Below, one piece after another: positions 1 to 6,036 of a stretch of 8,399 nucleotides of DNA (position 1 is its first letter; every line of letters starts with the position of its first letter). The stretch spans positions 1 through 8,399 of the forward strand of contig JAEOTF010000529.1 of NCBI GenBank assembly GCA_016840025.1, read 5' to 3'. Source of the stretch: Candidatus Hodarchaeota archaeon. GTDB taxonomy: Archaea; Asgardarchaeota; Heimdallarchaeia; Hodarchaeales; YT1-039. The notes beneath the pieces are model-generated. The model saw only the letters and a program-made list of their open reading frames with translations, was not told the DNA's origin and did not search any database. Both the position numbers and the translations under genes were made by a program.

Positions 1-645
1 AAACCAGATTCACCATATACTATTAAAATGTTCGCTGATGACACTAACGGGCTTATGGAAGCTCTTGGAATAGGAGAAGCGCACATTTTTGGAGTTTCTA
101 TGGGAGGCTGGATTGCTCAACAACTCGCTTTATCATATCCAACTAAAGTACGTAGTTTGATTCTAGTTTCAACAAGTACAGGTGAAAATAGCGCTATCCC
201 GAGGAATGATAAAACATTAGCTATGATGTTTGCCTCTCCAACTGAAACTATTTCTTTAGAACAGGCAATGGAGATGCGACGAAGCGTTGCATATTCTAAA
301 GAGTTTCTCAAAGAGAATAGAGACCTAATAAGACAGACAAATAAATGGGCATTGGAGAATCCTCAACCTCTTTATGCCCGGTTACACCAAGCGCAAGCAG
401 GTCAGAATTTTGACACAGAAAATGATGCTAGTAAGATCCAAGCGTCTACTCTTGTTATACACGGCGCTAATGATCTAATGGTTCCACCGCAGAATGCTGA
501 GGTATTGCATAGTAAAATTCCTAATTCTCAACTAGTATTAATAGAGAATGGACCTCATTTAAGCTTTATTGAACGATATGATGACTTTAACAAATCCGTT
601 TTAGATTTCTTGGATGATGTCGAGGCTGGGCGTAGCATATCATAG
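1..645 (+). CDS. Alpha/beta hydrolase fold protein, 5' end cut by the window
   Basis: Probable cytoplasmic serine hydrolase (esterase, lactonase or C-C hydrolase type); the substrate is unknown. The frame is open from base 1, and the residues KPDSPY at positions 4-18 match the conserved stretch after the GxGxSD motif of this family (compare SDKPDAPY in the hydrolase at 4315). The ATG at 28 is therefore internal and the true start lies upstream of the window. The nucleophile elbow GVSMGG has its Ser codon at 97. The likely acid is the Asp of HGAND (codon at 472), and the likely base is the His of NGPHLSF (codon at 556), which gives a complete Ser-Asp-His triad. The C-terminal helix FNKSVLDFLDD is typical of the fold. 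The gene ends 37 nt before the KAS III-like gene on the same strand, suggesting co-transcription. The fold and triad are certain, the reaction is not. Confidence 0.9.
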   Translation, partial: KPDSPYTIKMFADDTNGLMEALGIGEAHIFGVSMGGWIAQQLALSYPTKVRSLILVSTSTGENSAIPRNDKTLAMMFASPTETISLEQAMEMRRSVAYSKEFLKENRDLIRQTNKWALENPQPLYARLHQAQAGQNFDTENDASKIQASTLVIHGANDLMVPPQNAEVLHSKIPNSQLVLIENGPHLSFIERYDDFNKSVLDFLDDVEAGRSIS

Positions 646-682
646 AGAAATAAGTTAATTACACATTCCAAGTCGGATAGGA

Positions 683-1705
683 TTGGTGAATTCAGTGGAT
701 CGGTCTGCAATTGTTGCTGGGTTAGGTATGTATGTCCCTGAACGGGTCATTACCAATAAAGAGATCGAAAAAATGCTTAAAAGACCTGGGACCGATGAAT
801 GGCTACAGAAAAATGTCGGTATTCGATCAAGGCATGTAATGGAAGAGAATGAGACAACATCTGATCTTTGTGTCCCTGCAGCATTACAAGCTATAGAACA
901 AGCTGAAATCGAGCCCGAAAATTTGGATCTTATTATATTGGGTACCGACACCCCTGATTATCTCTCCCCTGCTACCTCTGTTGCAATTCAATACAAGTTA
1001 GGTGCAAAGAATGCGGGAACTTTTGATGTTAATTGCTCTTGTGCTTCATTTGTAACCAGTCTTGATGTTGGTTCACGTTATATTAGAACAGATCCAACGA
1101 TTGAGAATGTCCTTGTGATATCAGGATACGGGATGACAAAATTTGTGGATTGGACCGATCATTACACCTGTACCCTATTTGCAGATGGTGCTGCTGGACT
1201 TGTCCTAAAAGCTTCAAAAGAGAAAGAAGGGATTTTAACATCCAAACTGATCGCTGATGGGGTTTTTCATGATCACCTCGGTATCTATGTAGGGGGAACT
1301 ATGGAACCTCCGACAGTTGAGGCAATTAAGAATCATCAACATCATGTAGCGTTTCGTAAACGTTTTCCAGCAGAAACCAATCTTATTCATTGGCCTAGTC
1401 TTACCAAGGATTGCTTGGCAAAAGCAGATCTCACTCCAGAAGATGTGGACTTCTTTTTTTTCACTCAAGTAAACAAGAATACCATTATAGGGGTTATGAA
1501 GGATTTAGGAGTCCCCATAGATAAGACTCATACAATCATGGAGAAGTGGGGATATACAGGTTCAGCCTGTATCCCAATGGCGATGTTTGATGCTGTTCAA
1601 TTAGGAAAAATACCTCCAGTAGGAGAAGGCAATGGTGAAGTTTTTGCACTTTGTTCTTCTGGAGGCGGGTTCAATATGGCTGCTGCTGTTCTGAAATGGT
1701 GGTAG
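683..1705 (+). CDS. KAS III (FabH)-like condensing enzyme with altered active site
   Basis: Thiolase-fold protein of the 3-oxoacyl-ACP synthase III family, 340 aa and slightly longer than typical FabH (about 320). The N-terminal half shows VAGLGMYVPERVITN (residues 11-25) and TDEWLQKNVGIRSRH (37-51), matching the FabH start and the GI.xR loop. The nucleophile is Cys120 in FDVNCSCASF (114-123), aligned with FDVAAACAGF of E. coli FabH. The C-terminal domain ends with SSGGGFNMAAAVLKW (325-339), as FabH ends with FGGGF. The other two catalytic positions differ. FabH HQAN aligns with TQVN (261-264), so His becomes Thr261, and FabH GNTSAAS aligns with GYTGSAC (290-296), so Asn becomes Tyr291. Classical decarboxylative condensation is therefore doubtful; acyl transfer or a non-decarboxylating reaction is possible. 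The start is uncertain: TTG 683 and GTG 686 are adjacent, and GGA at 675-677 fits GTG 686 somewhat better. It lies 37 nt after the upstream hydrolase. Confidence 0.9.
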   Translation: MVNSVDRSAIVAGLGMYVPERVITNKEIEKMLKRPGTDEWLQKNVGIRSRHVMEENETTSDLCVPAALQAIEQAEIEPENLDLIILGTDTPDYLSPATSVAIQYKLGAKNAGTFDVNCSCASFVTSLDVGSRYIRTDPTIENVLVISGYGMTKFVDWTDHYTCTLFADGAAGLVLKASKEKEGILTSKLIADGVFHDHLGIYVGGTMEPPTVEAIKNHQHHVAFRKRFPAETNLIHWPSLTKDCLAKADLTPEDVDFFFFTQVNKNTIIGVMKDLGVPIDKTHTIMEKWGYTGSACIPMAMFDAVQLGKIPPVGEGNGEVFALCSSGGGFNMAAAVLKWW

Positions 1706-1729
1706 GAGAGAGGGATTTTAACTATCACA

Positions 1730-1741
1730 ATTGACTAATGA
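1730..1741. repeat. 12-bp direct repeat, copy 1
   Basis: ATTGACTAATGA occurs here, between the KAS III-like stop codon and the end of the DUF5615 gene. An identical copy lies at 2438-2449, in the same orientation, on the other side of the DUF433/DUF5615 module. The match does not extend further on either side. The two copies bracket the module, as an insertion footprint or short recombination site would, but an AT-rich 12-mer may also recur by chance. Confidence 0.6.
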
Positions 1742-1751
1742 AATTAGTTAA
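1731..1751. terminator. AT-rich hairpin between convergent genes, possible weak terminator
   Basis: TTGACTAAT (1731-1739) can pair with ATTAGTTAA (1743-1751) around a GAA loop, giving a 9-bp stem with one G-U pair. It lies where the + strand KAS III-like gene and the - strand DUF5615 gene converge, and its right arm contains the DUF5615 stop codon (1748-1750). Only one G-C pair is present and no clear T-run follows on either strand, so strong intrinsic termination is unlikely. It could instead act as an RNA end-protecting structure. Confidence 0.3.
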
Positions 1752-2122
1752 ATATAGTGTGTTTTATCACGTATTCGGGTACTCGCAGGAGCAATAAGTA
1801 TTAGTTTTCCTTTAACATCCTCTGCTTGTAAATCAAGTTGAGATAATCTATTCCGCAGTAATTTATTAGTTGCTTTAGGATGTGGACTAACTTCTCGTAA
1901 AATGATGGTTGTAATAAGTGTTTTTGCGGAATCTATGTAAATTTTGCCGAATCCACGATCATGTGTCAGTAGAGGAATTTGATTTTTGCATGCATAAGCA
2001 AAGATGTCCTCATCATCAGCTCCCTTATGCAAAACCACCTTTGATCGTATAATTTCAAACCCTAATTGTTTGAGTAGTATAACAGTTGGTTCAGTAATGT
2101 TTTCGTCAACAAGGAGTTTCAA
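1748..2122 (-). CDS. DUF5615 PIN-like protein, probable VapC-type toxin
   Basis: A 124-aa protein of the DUF5615 PIN-like family, which is linked with DUF433 partners in type II toxin-antitoxin modules (the VapBC45 type). Such toxins are expected to be Mg2+-dependent RNases; that activity is family inference here. The sequence shows the conserved acidic core: LLVDENI (residues 3-9, Asp6 and Glu7), the acidic cluster ADDEDIFAYA (35-44), and LLTHDRGFG (51-59, Asp55), in the order of PIN-fold metal ligands. The C-terminal part (about 65-124) is a predicted strand-helix region without motifs I recognise. The chosen start is TTG 2122, with GGA four bases upstream; it places LLVDEN right at the N-terminus, as in the family. 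The gene follows the DUF433 gene after 11 nt, so the two are probably co-transcribed and translationally linked. All key acids are present, so it looks intact. Confidence 0.85.
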   Translation of the reverse strand: MKLLVDENITEPTVILLKQLGFEIIRSKVVLHKGADDEDIFAYACKNQIPLLTHDRGFGKIYIDSAKTLITTIILREVSPHPKATNKLLRNRLSQLDLQAEDVKGKLILIAPASTRIRDKTHYI

Positions 2123-2133
2123 TGGTCCGTCAC

Positions 2134-2379
2134 TTAGGTCTTTTGAGTTAGGGAGGGTATTCCTTCACCATCAGGATTCACTAAATGAATCATATAATCC
2201 CATACTGCTTGGATGTCTTCTTCTGTCAAATCGGGATAACATTCAATTATGTATTCAAAACTCGCTCCATCTCTCAGCATCATTATAATAATATAAATAG
2301 GAATCCGAGTTCCTTTAATCACAGGTTTTCCACCGCAAACTTTTGGATTGACAGTGATTTTTTCTTTAAAGTTCTGCAT
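2134..2379 (-). CDS. DUF433 protein, probable VapB-type antitoxin
   Basis: An 81-aa protein of the DUF433 family, a small helix-turn-helix-like domain found next to DUF5615/PIN toxins and presumed to neutralise them and repress the operon. From ATG 2379 it begins MQNFKEKITVNPKVCGGKP, and the hallmark GGKPVIKGTRIP spans residues 16-27. After it come a hydrophobic helix (IYIIIMML), the DGASFEYIIECYPDLTEEDI segment (residues 37-56) and the helix QAVWDYMIHLV, all standard for the family. The reading frame stays open to a TTG at 2394, which would add five residues (MNVNR). I prefer ATG 2379 because family members usually start just before the FxxxI segment. No strong Shine-Dalgarno site supports either start. 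It is the first gene of the two-gene - strand module, 11 nt before the DUF5615 gene, and its promoter should lie beyond 2394. Confidence 0.85.
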   Translation of the reverse strand: MQNFKEKITVNPKVCGGKPVIKGTRIPIYIIIMMLRDGASFEYIIECYPDLTEEDIQAVWDYMIHLVNPDGEGIPSLTQKT

Positions 2380-2437
2380 CCTATTCACATTCAAGCAGAA
2401 AAGCTACAAATCTAATAAGGCTTTGTAATAATTGGTT

Positions 2438-2449
2438 ATTGACTAATGA
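2438..2449. repeat. 12-bp direct repeat, copy 2
   Basis: ATTGACTAATGA, identical to the copy at 1730-1741 and in the same orientation. It lies about 45-60 bp upstream of the possible DUF433 starts. Together the copies enclose about 700 bp containing the whole toxin-antitoxin module. This copy could also overlap promoter elements of the module, since it contains TTGACT. Confidence 0.6.
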
Positions 2450-2606
2450 TAGAGCTTGTAAATAGCTATATTTTTGTTTATTTTAGCTTTGTACTCTTTA
2501 AGCACTTAAAAATTGCGTTTAATAGGGCTTTTAACGTAAAAAAAAATATTCAAAAAAATAGGATAAGAAAATTGTGTTGAAAGAATAATGAATCAACAAT
2601 AGAGCC

Positions 2607-2620
2607 AATTGTTCACAATT
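2607..2620. promoter_or_regulatory. Palindrome, candidate operator of the acyl-CoA synthetase operon
   Basis: AATTGTTCACAATT is an inverted repeat with two perfect 6-bp arms (AATTGT/ACAATT) and a 2-bp centre, located 135 bp upstream of the TTG start at 2755. The size and symmetry suit a dimeric helix-turn-helix repressor. I do not recognise it as the site of a named regulator, and no regulator gene is present in the window. In AT-rich DNA such palindromes also arise by chance. Confidence 0.35.
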
Positions 2621-2754
2621 TAGATTTCCTACAGTAGGTACCTGCAGTTAATTTATGATTAAAAGGCAAATAGAAGATCAAGAAGGAAATATAAAGTAAG
2701 ATAAAACAAAGTTCATACTTCATTTGATGAAATTATGAGCACGGGGTTGATCAT

Positions 2755-4305
2755 TTGGTTAATCAATTCGATTATTTATCAAAACGGGTTGTATTTTCAC
2801 CTGAAGTTGAGGCTCTTGTTGATATTGAGACAAATAGACGCTACACGTATAGAAAATTCAATGAACGAGCGAATCAAGTCGCAAATTACTTACAACAGAA
2901 GTTAAAATTTAGAAAAGGGGATCGTTTGTGTGTTATAGCTCATAATACTGTGGAATATTGGGAAGCTTTTTTTGGGTGTCAAAAATGCGGTGGGATACTT
3001 GTTGGACTTAATTGGCGTTTAGTACCTCGTGAAATGGCAGAATTAGTAAAAGATGTTTCACCACATGTATTGCTTTATGATAAAGATTTTTCAAGCGTTG
3101 TAACTGAATTTGAACAAGATGTTCTTGTAGAGAATTATCTAGCTTTGAGTTCGGATGATAATGGTCCTAAAAATGCTGTGTTCTATGAAGATGCAGTCTC
3201 AGAATCATCAGTTGATCCTCCAATTGTTCAAAAAATGGCATATGATGATCCTATGGGCATTGTTTTTACAGGTGGAACTACTGGACTACCTAAGGGAGCA
3301 TTAATAACCTATCAACATGTTGCTTTCAATACTCTCAATACTGTTCGTGATATCCTACCTGGTGATACCTATATCAATCATCTTCCTTTGTTTCATGTAG
3401 GTGGGCTCTATGTATATCCTTTGCCACTCTTTATTCTAGGGGGTAAGGTCATTCAAATGAAACGGTGGGATCCAGAGAACGTACTAGAACTCATTAATAG
3501 AGAACGCCCTAATTTCTTCTTTGCAGTTCCCACCCAACATCGAATGCTGATGAATAGCCCAAGTTTTGAGGTAACTGATTTTAGTAGTGTCCGTTTTCTT
3601 ACTTCTGGGGGCGAACCATTACCGTTAGACATCATCCGTAAATTTAAGGAAGTACATGGGGTCAAATTCAAACAAGGCTTCGGAATGACTGAAGTTGGTC
3701 CTGGTTGTTTTGCCCTAGATCCTTGGGATGCAGAACGTAAGATCGGAAGTATTGGGACTCCGAATTTTTTCATCGACGCTAAAGTAGTAGATCCAGAAAC
3801 CGGTAAAGAATGCGGCGTTAATGAAGTTGGTGAGCTTTTGTTTAAAGGACCTACAGTAACCAAAGGCTATTGGAACCGACCAGAACAAAATAAAACTCTT
3901 TTAGATGAGGATGGATGGTTTGGTACCGGAGATATGGTTCGTGTCGACGAGGAAGGCTATTACTTTGTAGTTGACAGAACGAAGGATATGTTCATCTCAG
4001 GTGGCGAAAATGTCTATCCTCGAGAGATTGAGAGGGTTTTGGAAGAACATCCAGCAATTGAACAGGTACAAGTGATTGGTGTACCAGATAAGAGGTGGGG
4101 TGAGGTAGGAAGAGCCATTGTGGTCTTAAAATCAGGACAACAAACCTCAGAAAGTGAGATAAGAGATTTTTGTGACAGAAAACTCGCCAAGTTTAAGATA
4201 CCAAAATCAGTTGTATTCCTTGATAGTTTTGTTCCATACATCTCAGGAGCGGGTAAGATCTTAAAACGCCGGCTTCGGGAAGACTACGGGAATATTGAGG
4301 AATGA
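2755..4305 (+). CDS. Acyl-CoA synthetase / AMP-dependent ligase (ANL family)
   Basis: A 516-aa ATP-dependent ligase that should activate a carboxylic acid through an acyl-adenylate and transfer it to CoA. All family motifs are present: the P-loop TGGTTGLPKG (residues 172-181), the A5 motif GFGMTE (308-313), GTGD (390-393) with the AMP ribose-binding Asp393, the hinge region DRTKD (407-411), the A8 segment SGGENVYPREIE (415-426), and the catalytic Lys501 in GKILKRRLR (500-508). Length and motif spacing match FadD-like fatty-acyl and aryl-CoA ligases; the substrate cannot be read from these motifs. The start is TTG 2755 because the frame has no ATG or GTG between the in-frame stop at 2728 and that codon, and GGGG at 2743-2746 is the only Shine-Dalgarno-like site. 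It is the first gene of a three-gene operon, followed after 9 nt by a hydrolase. Confidence 0.95.
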   Translation: MVNQFDYLSKRVVFSPEVEALVDIETNRRYTYRKFNERANQVANYLQQKLKFRKGDRLCVIAHNTVEYWEAFFGCQKCGGILVGLNWRLVPREMAELVKDVSPHVLLYDKDFSSVVTEFEQDVLVENYLALSSDDNGPKNAVFYEDAVSESSVDPPIVQKMAYDDPMGIVFTGGTTGLPKGALITYQHVAFNTLNTVRDILPGDTYINHLPLFHVGGLYVYPLPLFILGGKVIQMKRWDPENVLELINRERPNFFFAVPTQHRMLMNSPSFEVTDFSSVRFLTSGGEPLPLDIIRKFKEVHGVKFKQGFGMTEVGPGCFALDPWDAERKIGSIGTPNFFIDAKVVDPETGKECGVNEVGELLFKGPTVTKGYWNRPEQNKTLLDEDGWFGTGDMVRVDEEGYYFVVDRTKDMFISGGENVYPREIERVLEEHPAIEQVQVIGVPDKRWGEVGRAIVVLKSGQQTSESEIRDFCDRKLAKFKIPKSVVFLDSFVPYISGAGKILKRRLREDYGNIEE

Positions 4306-4314
4306 GGGATCATT

Positions 4315-5112
4315 ATGCCAAAGATAAATGCTAATGGTATAGATATATATTATGAAATCCATGGCGAAGAGAAAAGTGAGCCTTTAATCTTTGCAAATGG
4401 CATCTTTGCCAATACACTCAGCTGGTTCAATCAAACTCCTGTTTTTTCAAAAGAATATCACGTAATTCTATATGATATGCGTGGGCAAGGTCAAAGTGAT
4501 AAACCAGATGCCCCCTATTCTTTTGATCTTCATGCAGAAGACCAGAAAGCACTCCTAGAAGAATTAGGCATTAAGAAAGTTCATCACATTGGAATCAGTT
4601 ATGGCGCAGAATTAGGTATGGTTTTCGGCTTAAAATATCCTGAGATGTTAAAGAGTCTCACGATTTGTAGTGCTGTTTCTTATTCAAACCACATTCTTCA
4701 TGAGGTTGGTATGTTATGGAGAAAAGCGTCTGTGTTAGCAGACCCTGACCTTTTTTTCTCAGCTACACTGCCTTTTAATTTTTCTGAAACATTTATTCGA
4801 AATAATCCTAAATTCTTCGAAGAAGCGAAAGCTCGTTATGCAGATTTAGACTATCCCTCTTTTGTTAAACTATTAGACGCTTTCTTAGAACTTAATATCA
4901 CAGAACAGTTATCAAGGATTGATATTCCATCTTGCGTCATTGTAGGGGAAAGTGATTTTCTTAAACCTCCCTTTTATTCGAAATTAATTCATAAGAAGTT
5001 GCCTAATTCAGAAATGGTGATCATCCCTGATTCAGGACATGTAGTTACTTGGGAAAAACCTGAAGAGTTCAACAAAATTGTCCTAGAATTCTTAGGCAAA
5101 CATATTCATTAG
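4315..5112 (+). CDS. Alpha/beta hydrolase fold protein
   Basis: A 265-aa serine hydrolase of the 3-oxoadipate enol-lactonase/C-C hydrolase-like group, of normal length for the family and without a signal peptide, so cytoplasmic. Visible elements are the oxyanion region FANGIF (26-31), YDMRGQGQSDKP (53-64), the nucleophile elbow GISYGAELG (93-101) with Ser95, the acid Asp214 in VGESDFLKPP (210-219), and the base His242 in PDSGHVVTWEKP (238-249). The usual HG of the oxyanion site is replaced by NG. The central cap region (about 125-195) is rich in Phe and Leu, which suggests a hydrophobic acyl or aromatic substrate. The ATG is preceded by GAGGG, which overlaps the synthetase stop codon, so translational coupling is likely. 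It resembles the hydrolase at the window start, especially around SDKPDxPY, and may be its paralogue. Substrate unknown. Confidence 0.92.
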   Translation: MPKINANGIDIYYEIHGEEKSEPLIFANGIFANTLSWFNQTPVFSKEYHVILYDMRGQGQSDKPDAPYSFDLHAEDQKALLEELGIKKVHHIGISYGAELGMVFGLKYPEMLKSLTICSAVSYSNHILHEVGMLWRKASVLADPDLFFSATLPFNFSETFIRNNPKFFEEAKARYADLDYPSFVKLLDAFLELNITEQLSRIDIPSCVIVGESDFLKPPFYSKLIHKKLPNSEMVIIPDSGHVVTWEKPEEFNKIVLEFLGKHIH

Positions 5113-5123
5113 TATAAGGAGAG

Positions 5124-5987
5124 ATGGCTTTGCCTAAACCTAAAATGGTAAGAGTTCAGGGAGATGGTGTAACTATTCAACTGGCAATTTGGGAAGGGGA
5201 AGGAAAGGTAGTTTTCTGTGTTCCTGGGAAATTAGCCAACTCTCGTTCTTGGGATCTGATTGCTTCAGCTTTGAGCCCCAAATACCGTGTTATTGCCATG
5301 GATAAGCGTGGAAGGGGTCTTTCGGATAAACCTGGGACAGGGTACTCTATTGAACACCATATTCGTGATATTCGATGTGTGTTGGATGAGCTAGGCATAG
5401 AAAGAATTGTACTCATGGGACAGTCACTAGGCGCTTATATCGGGATGATCTTCGCAAGTAAGCATCCAGATCAGCTAGAGAAACTGATTCTTATAGACAG
5501 TGGTGGTCAACTTAGTATCGAACAATGGCAAAACATTGGTCTTGCCGTTCAAGCCTCTTATGGGCGATTAGGAAAGGTTTTTTCTTCCCCTGATGCCTAT
5601 TTAAACACTGTAAAGCAGTATCCTTTAAATAAACCTTGGTCTCCTGCGATGGAAAGTAATTTTCGCCATGAAATAGAAGAAGTAGAGGGTGGAGTGCGAT
5701 GTAGAACACAATTAACTCACATGCAGGAAGAAAGTCAAAATGATCTTCCAATATTGCTCCGAACCGCTGAATACTATCCTAAAATTGCGTGTAAAACCTT
5801 AATTCTGCGTGCAACGGAGCCTATAGGTACGGATGTCATACTTTTACCAAAAGATGCGACCGAAAAGATGCTTCAGAAGATCTCCAATGTTAAATTAGTG
5901 GACGTGAAAGGTACTACCCACGTGGATATTGTTTTTCAACCTCACAAAGCGAGAGATCACGCGATTTTGGATTTCTTAGAAGCTTAA
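5124..5987 (+). CDS. Alpha/beta hydrolase fold protein
   Basis: A 287-aa serine hydrolase and the last gene of the operon, 11 nt after the previous hydrolase. It shows MDKRGRGLSDKP (59-70), the nucleophile elbow MGQSLGAYIG (98-107) with Ser101, and the base His266 in KGTTHVDIVF (262-271). The acid is less clear: after strand KTLILRA (224-230), Glu232 or Asp237 could serve. The oxyanion segment reads FCVPGKL, with Pro replacing the usual His of HG. It is clearly more distant from the other two hydrolases than they are from each other, so a separate step is more likely than redundancy. The start may be wrong: AAGGAG at 5116-5121 leaves only 2 nt before ATG 5124 but 8 nt before the in-frame TTG 5130, which would give MPKPKMVRV. 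The reaction is unknown; thioesterase, lactonase or C-C hydrolase are all open. Confidence 0.9.
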   Translation: MALPKPKMVRVQGDGVTIQLAIWEGEGKVVFCVPGKLANSRSWDLIASALSPKYRVIAMDKRGRGLSDKPGTGYSIEHHIRDIRCVLDELGIERIVLMGQSLGAYIGMIFASKHPDQLEKLILIDSGGQLSIEQWQNIGLAVQASYGRLGKVFSSPDAYLNTVKQYPLNKPWSPAMESNFRHEIEEVEGGVRCRTQLTHMQEESQNDLPILLRTAEYYPKIACKTLILRATEPIGTDVILLPKDATEKMLQKISNVKLVDVKGTTHVDIVFQPHKARDHAILDFLEA

Positions 5988-6036
5988 TTAAGTATCCACA
6001 TCAATTAATGAAATTATTATTTCCTATTTTCAATCA

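Larger units (their letters stand above)
2395..2754. other. AT-rich intergenic region between divergent genes
   Basis: About 360 bp with no convincing gene. It separates the leftward toxin-antitoxin module from the rightward acyl-CoA synthetase operon, so it should hold promoters for both directions. It contains one copy of the 12-bp repeat (2438-2449), long A and T runs (for example 2538-2567), the 14-bp palindrome at 2607-2620, the self-complementary AGGTACCT (2636-2643) and the short inverted repeat TTCAT/ATGAA (2719-2731). TATGAT at 2654-2659 is the best -10-like hexamer on the + strand, but no good -35 element stands at the right distance. I found no tRNA, riboswitch or T-box motif. Confidence 0.7.

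Noticed and set aside
28..645. ATG 28 as the true start of the first hydrolase
   Set aside because: The frame is open upstream and the residues before it match the conserved SDKPD-type segment of the family, so the gene continues beyond the window edge.
2636..2643. AGGTACCT palindrome as a second operator
   Set aside because: Only 8 bp are symmetric and the flanks are imperfect, which is too short to support a site.
2655..2699. A 14-codon leader-like frame starting at ATG 2655
   Set aside because: It has no ribosome binding site, no run of regulatory codons and no attenuator hairpin after it; the ATG also overlaps the only -10-like hexamer.
2719..2731. TTCAT-TTG-ATGAA inverted repeat as a FadR-type operator
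   Set aside because: The arms are only 5 bp and do not match the TGAATGA/TCATTCA arrangement of the Bacillus FadR site.
2735..2905. A 56-codon frame from ATG 2735 overlapping the start of the acyl-CoA synthetase gene
   Set aside because: It has no Shine-Dalgarno site and no recognisable protein pattern, and it overlaps the clearly coding synthetase frame, so it is a shadow frame.
5988..6036. Bidirectional terminator between the third hydrolase and the DUF3604 gene
   Set aside because: The gap is AT-rich with only short imperfect complementary stretches and no GC-containing stem followed by a T-run.
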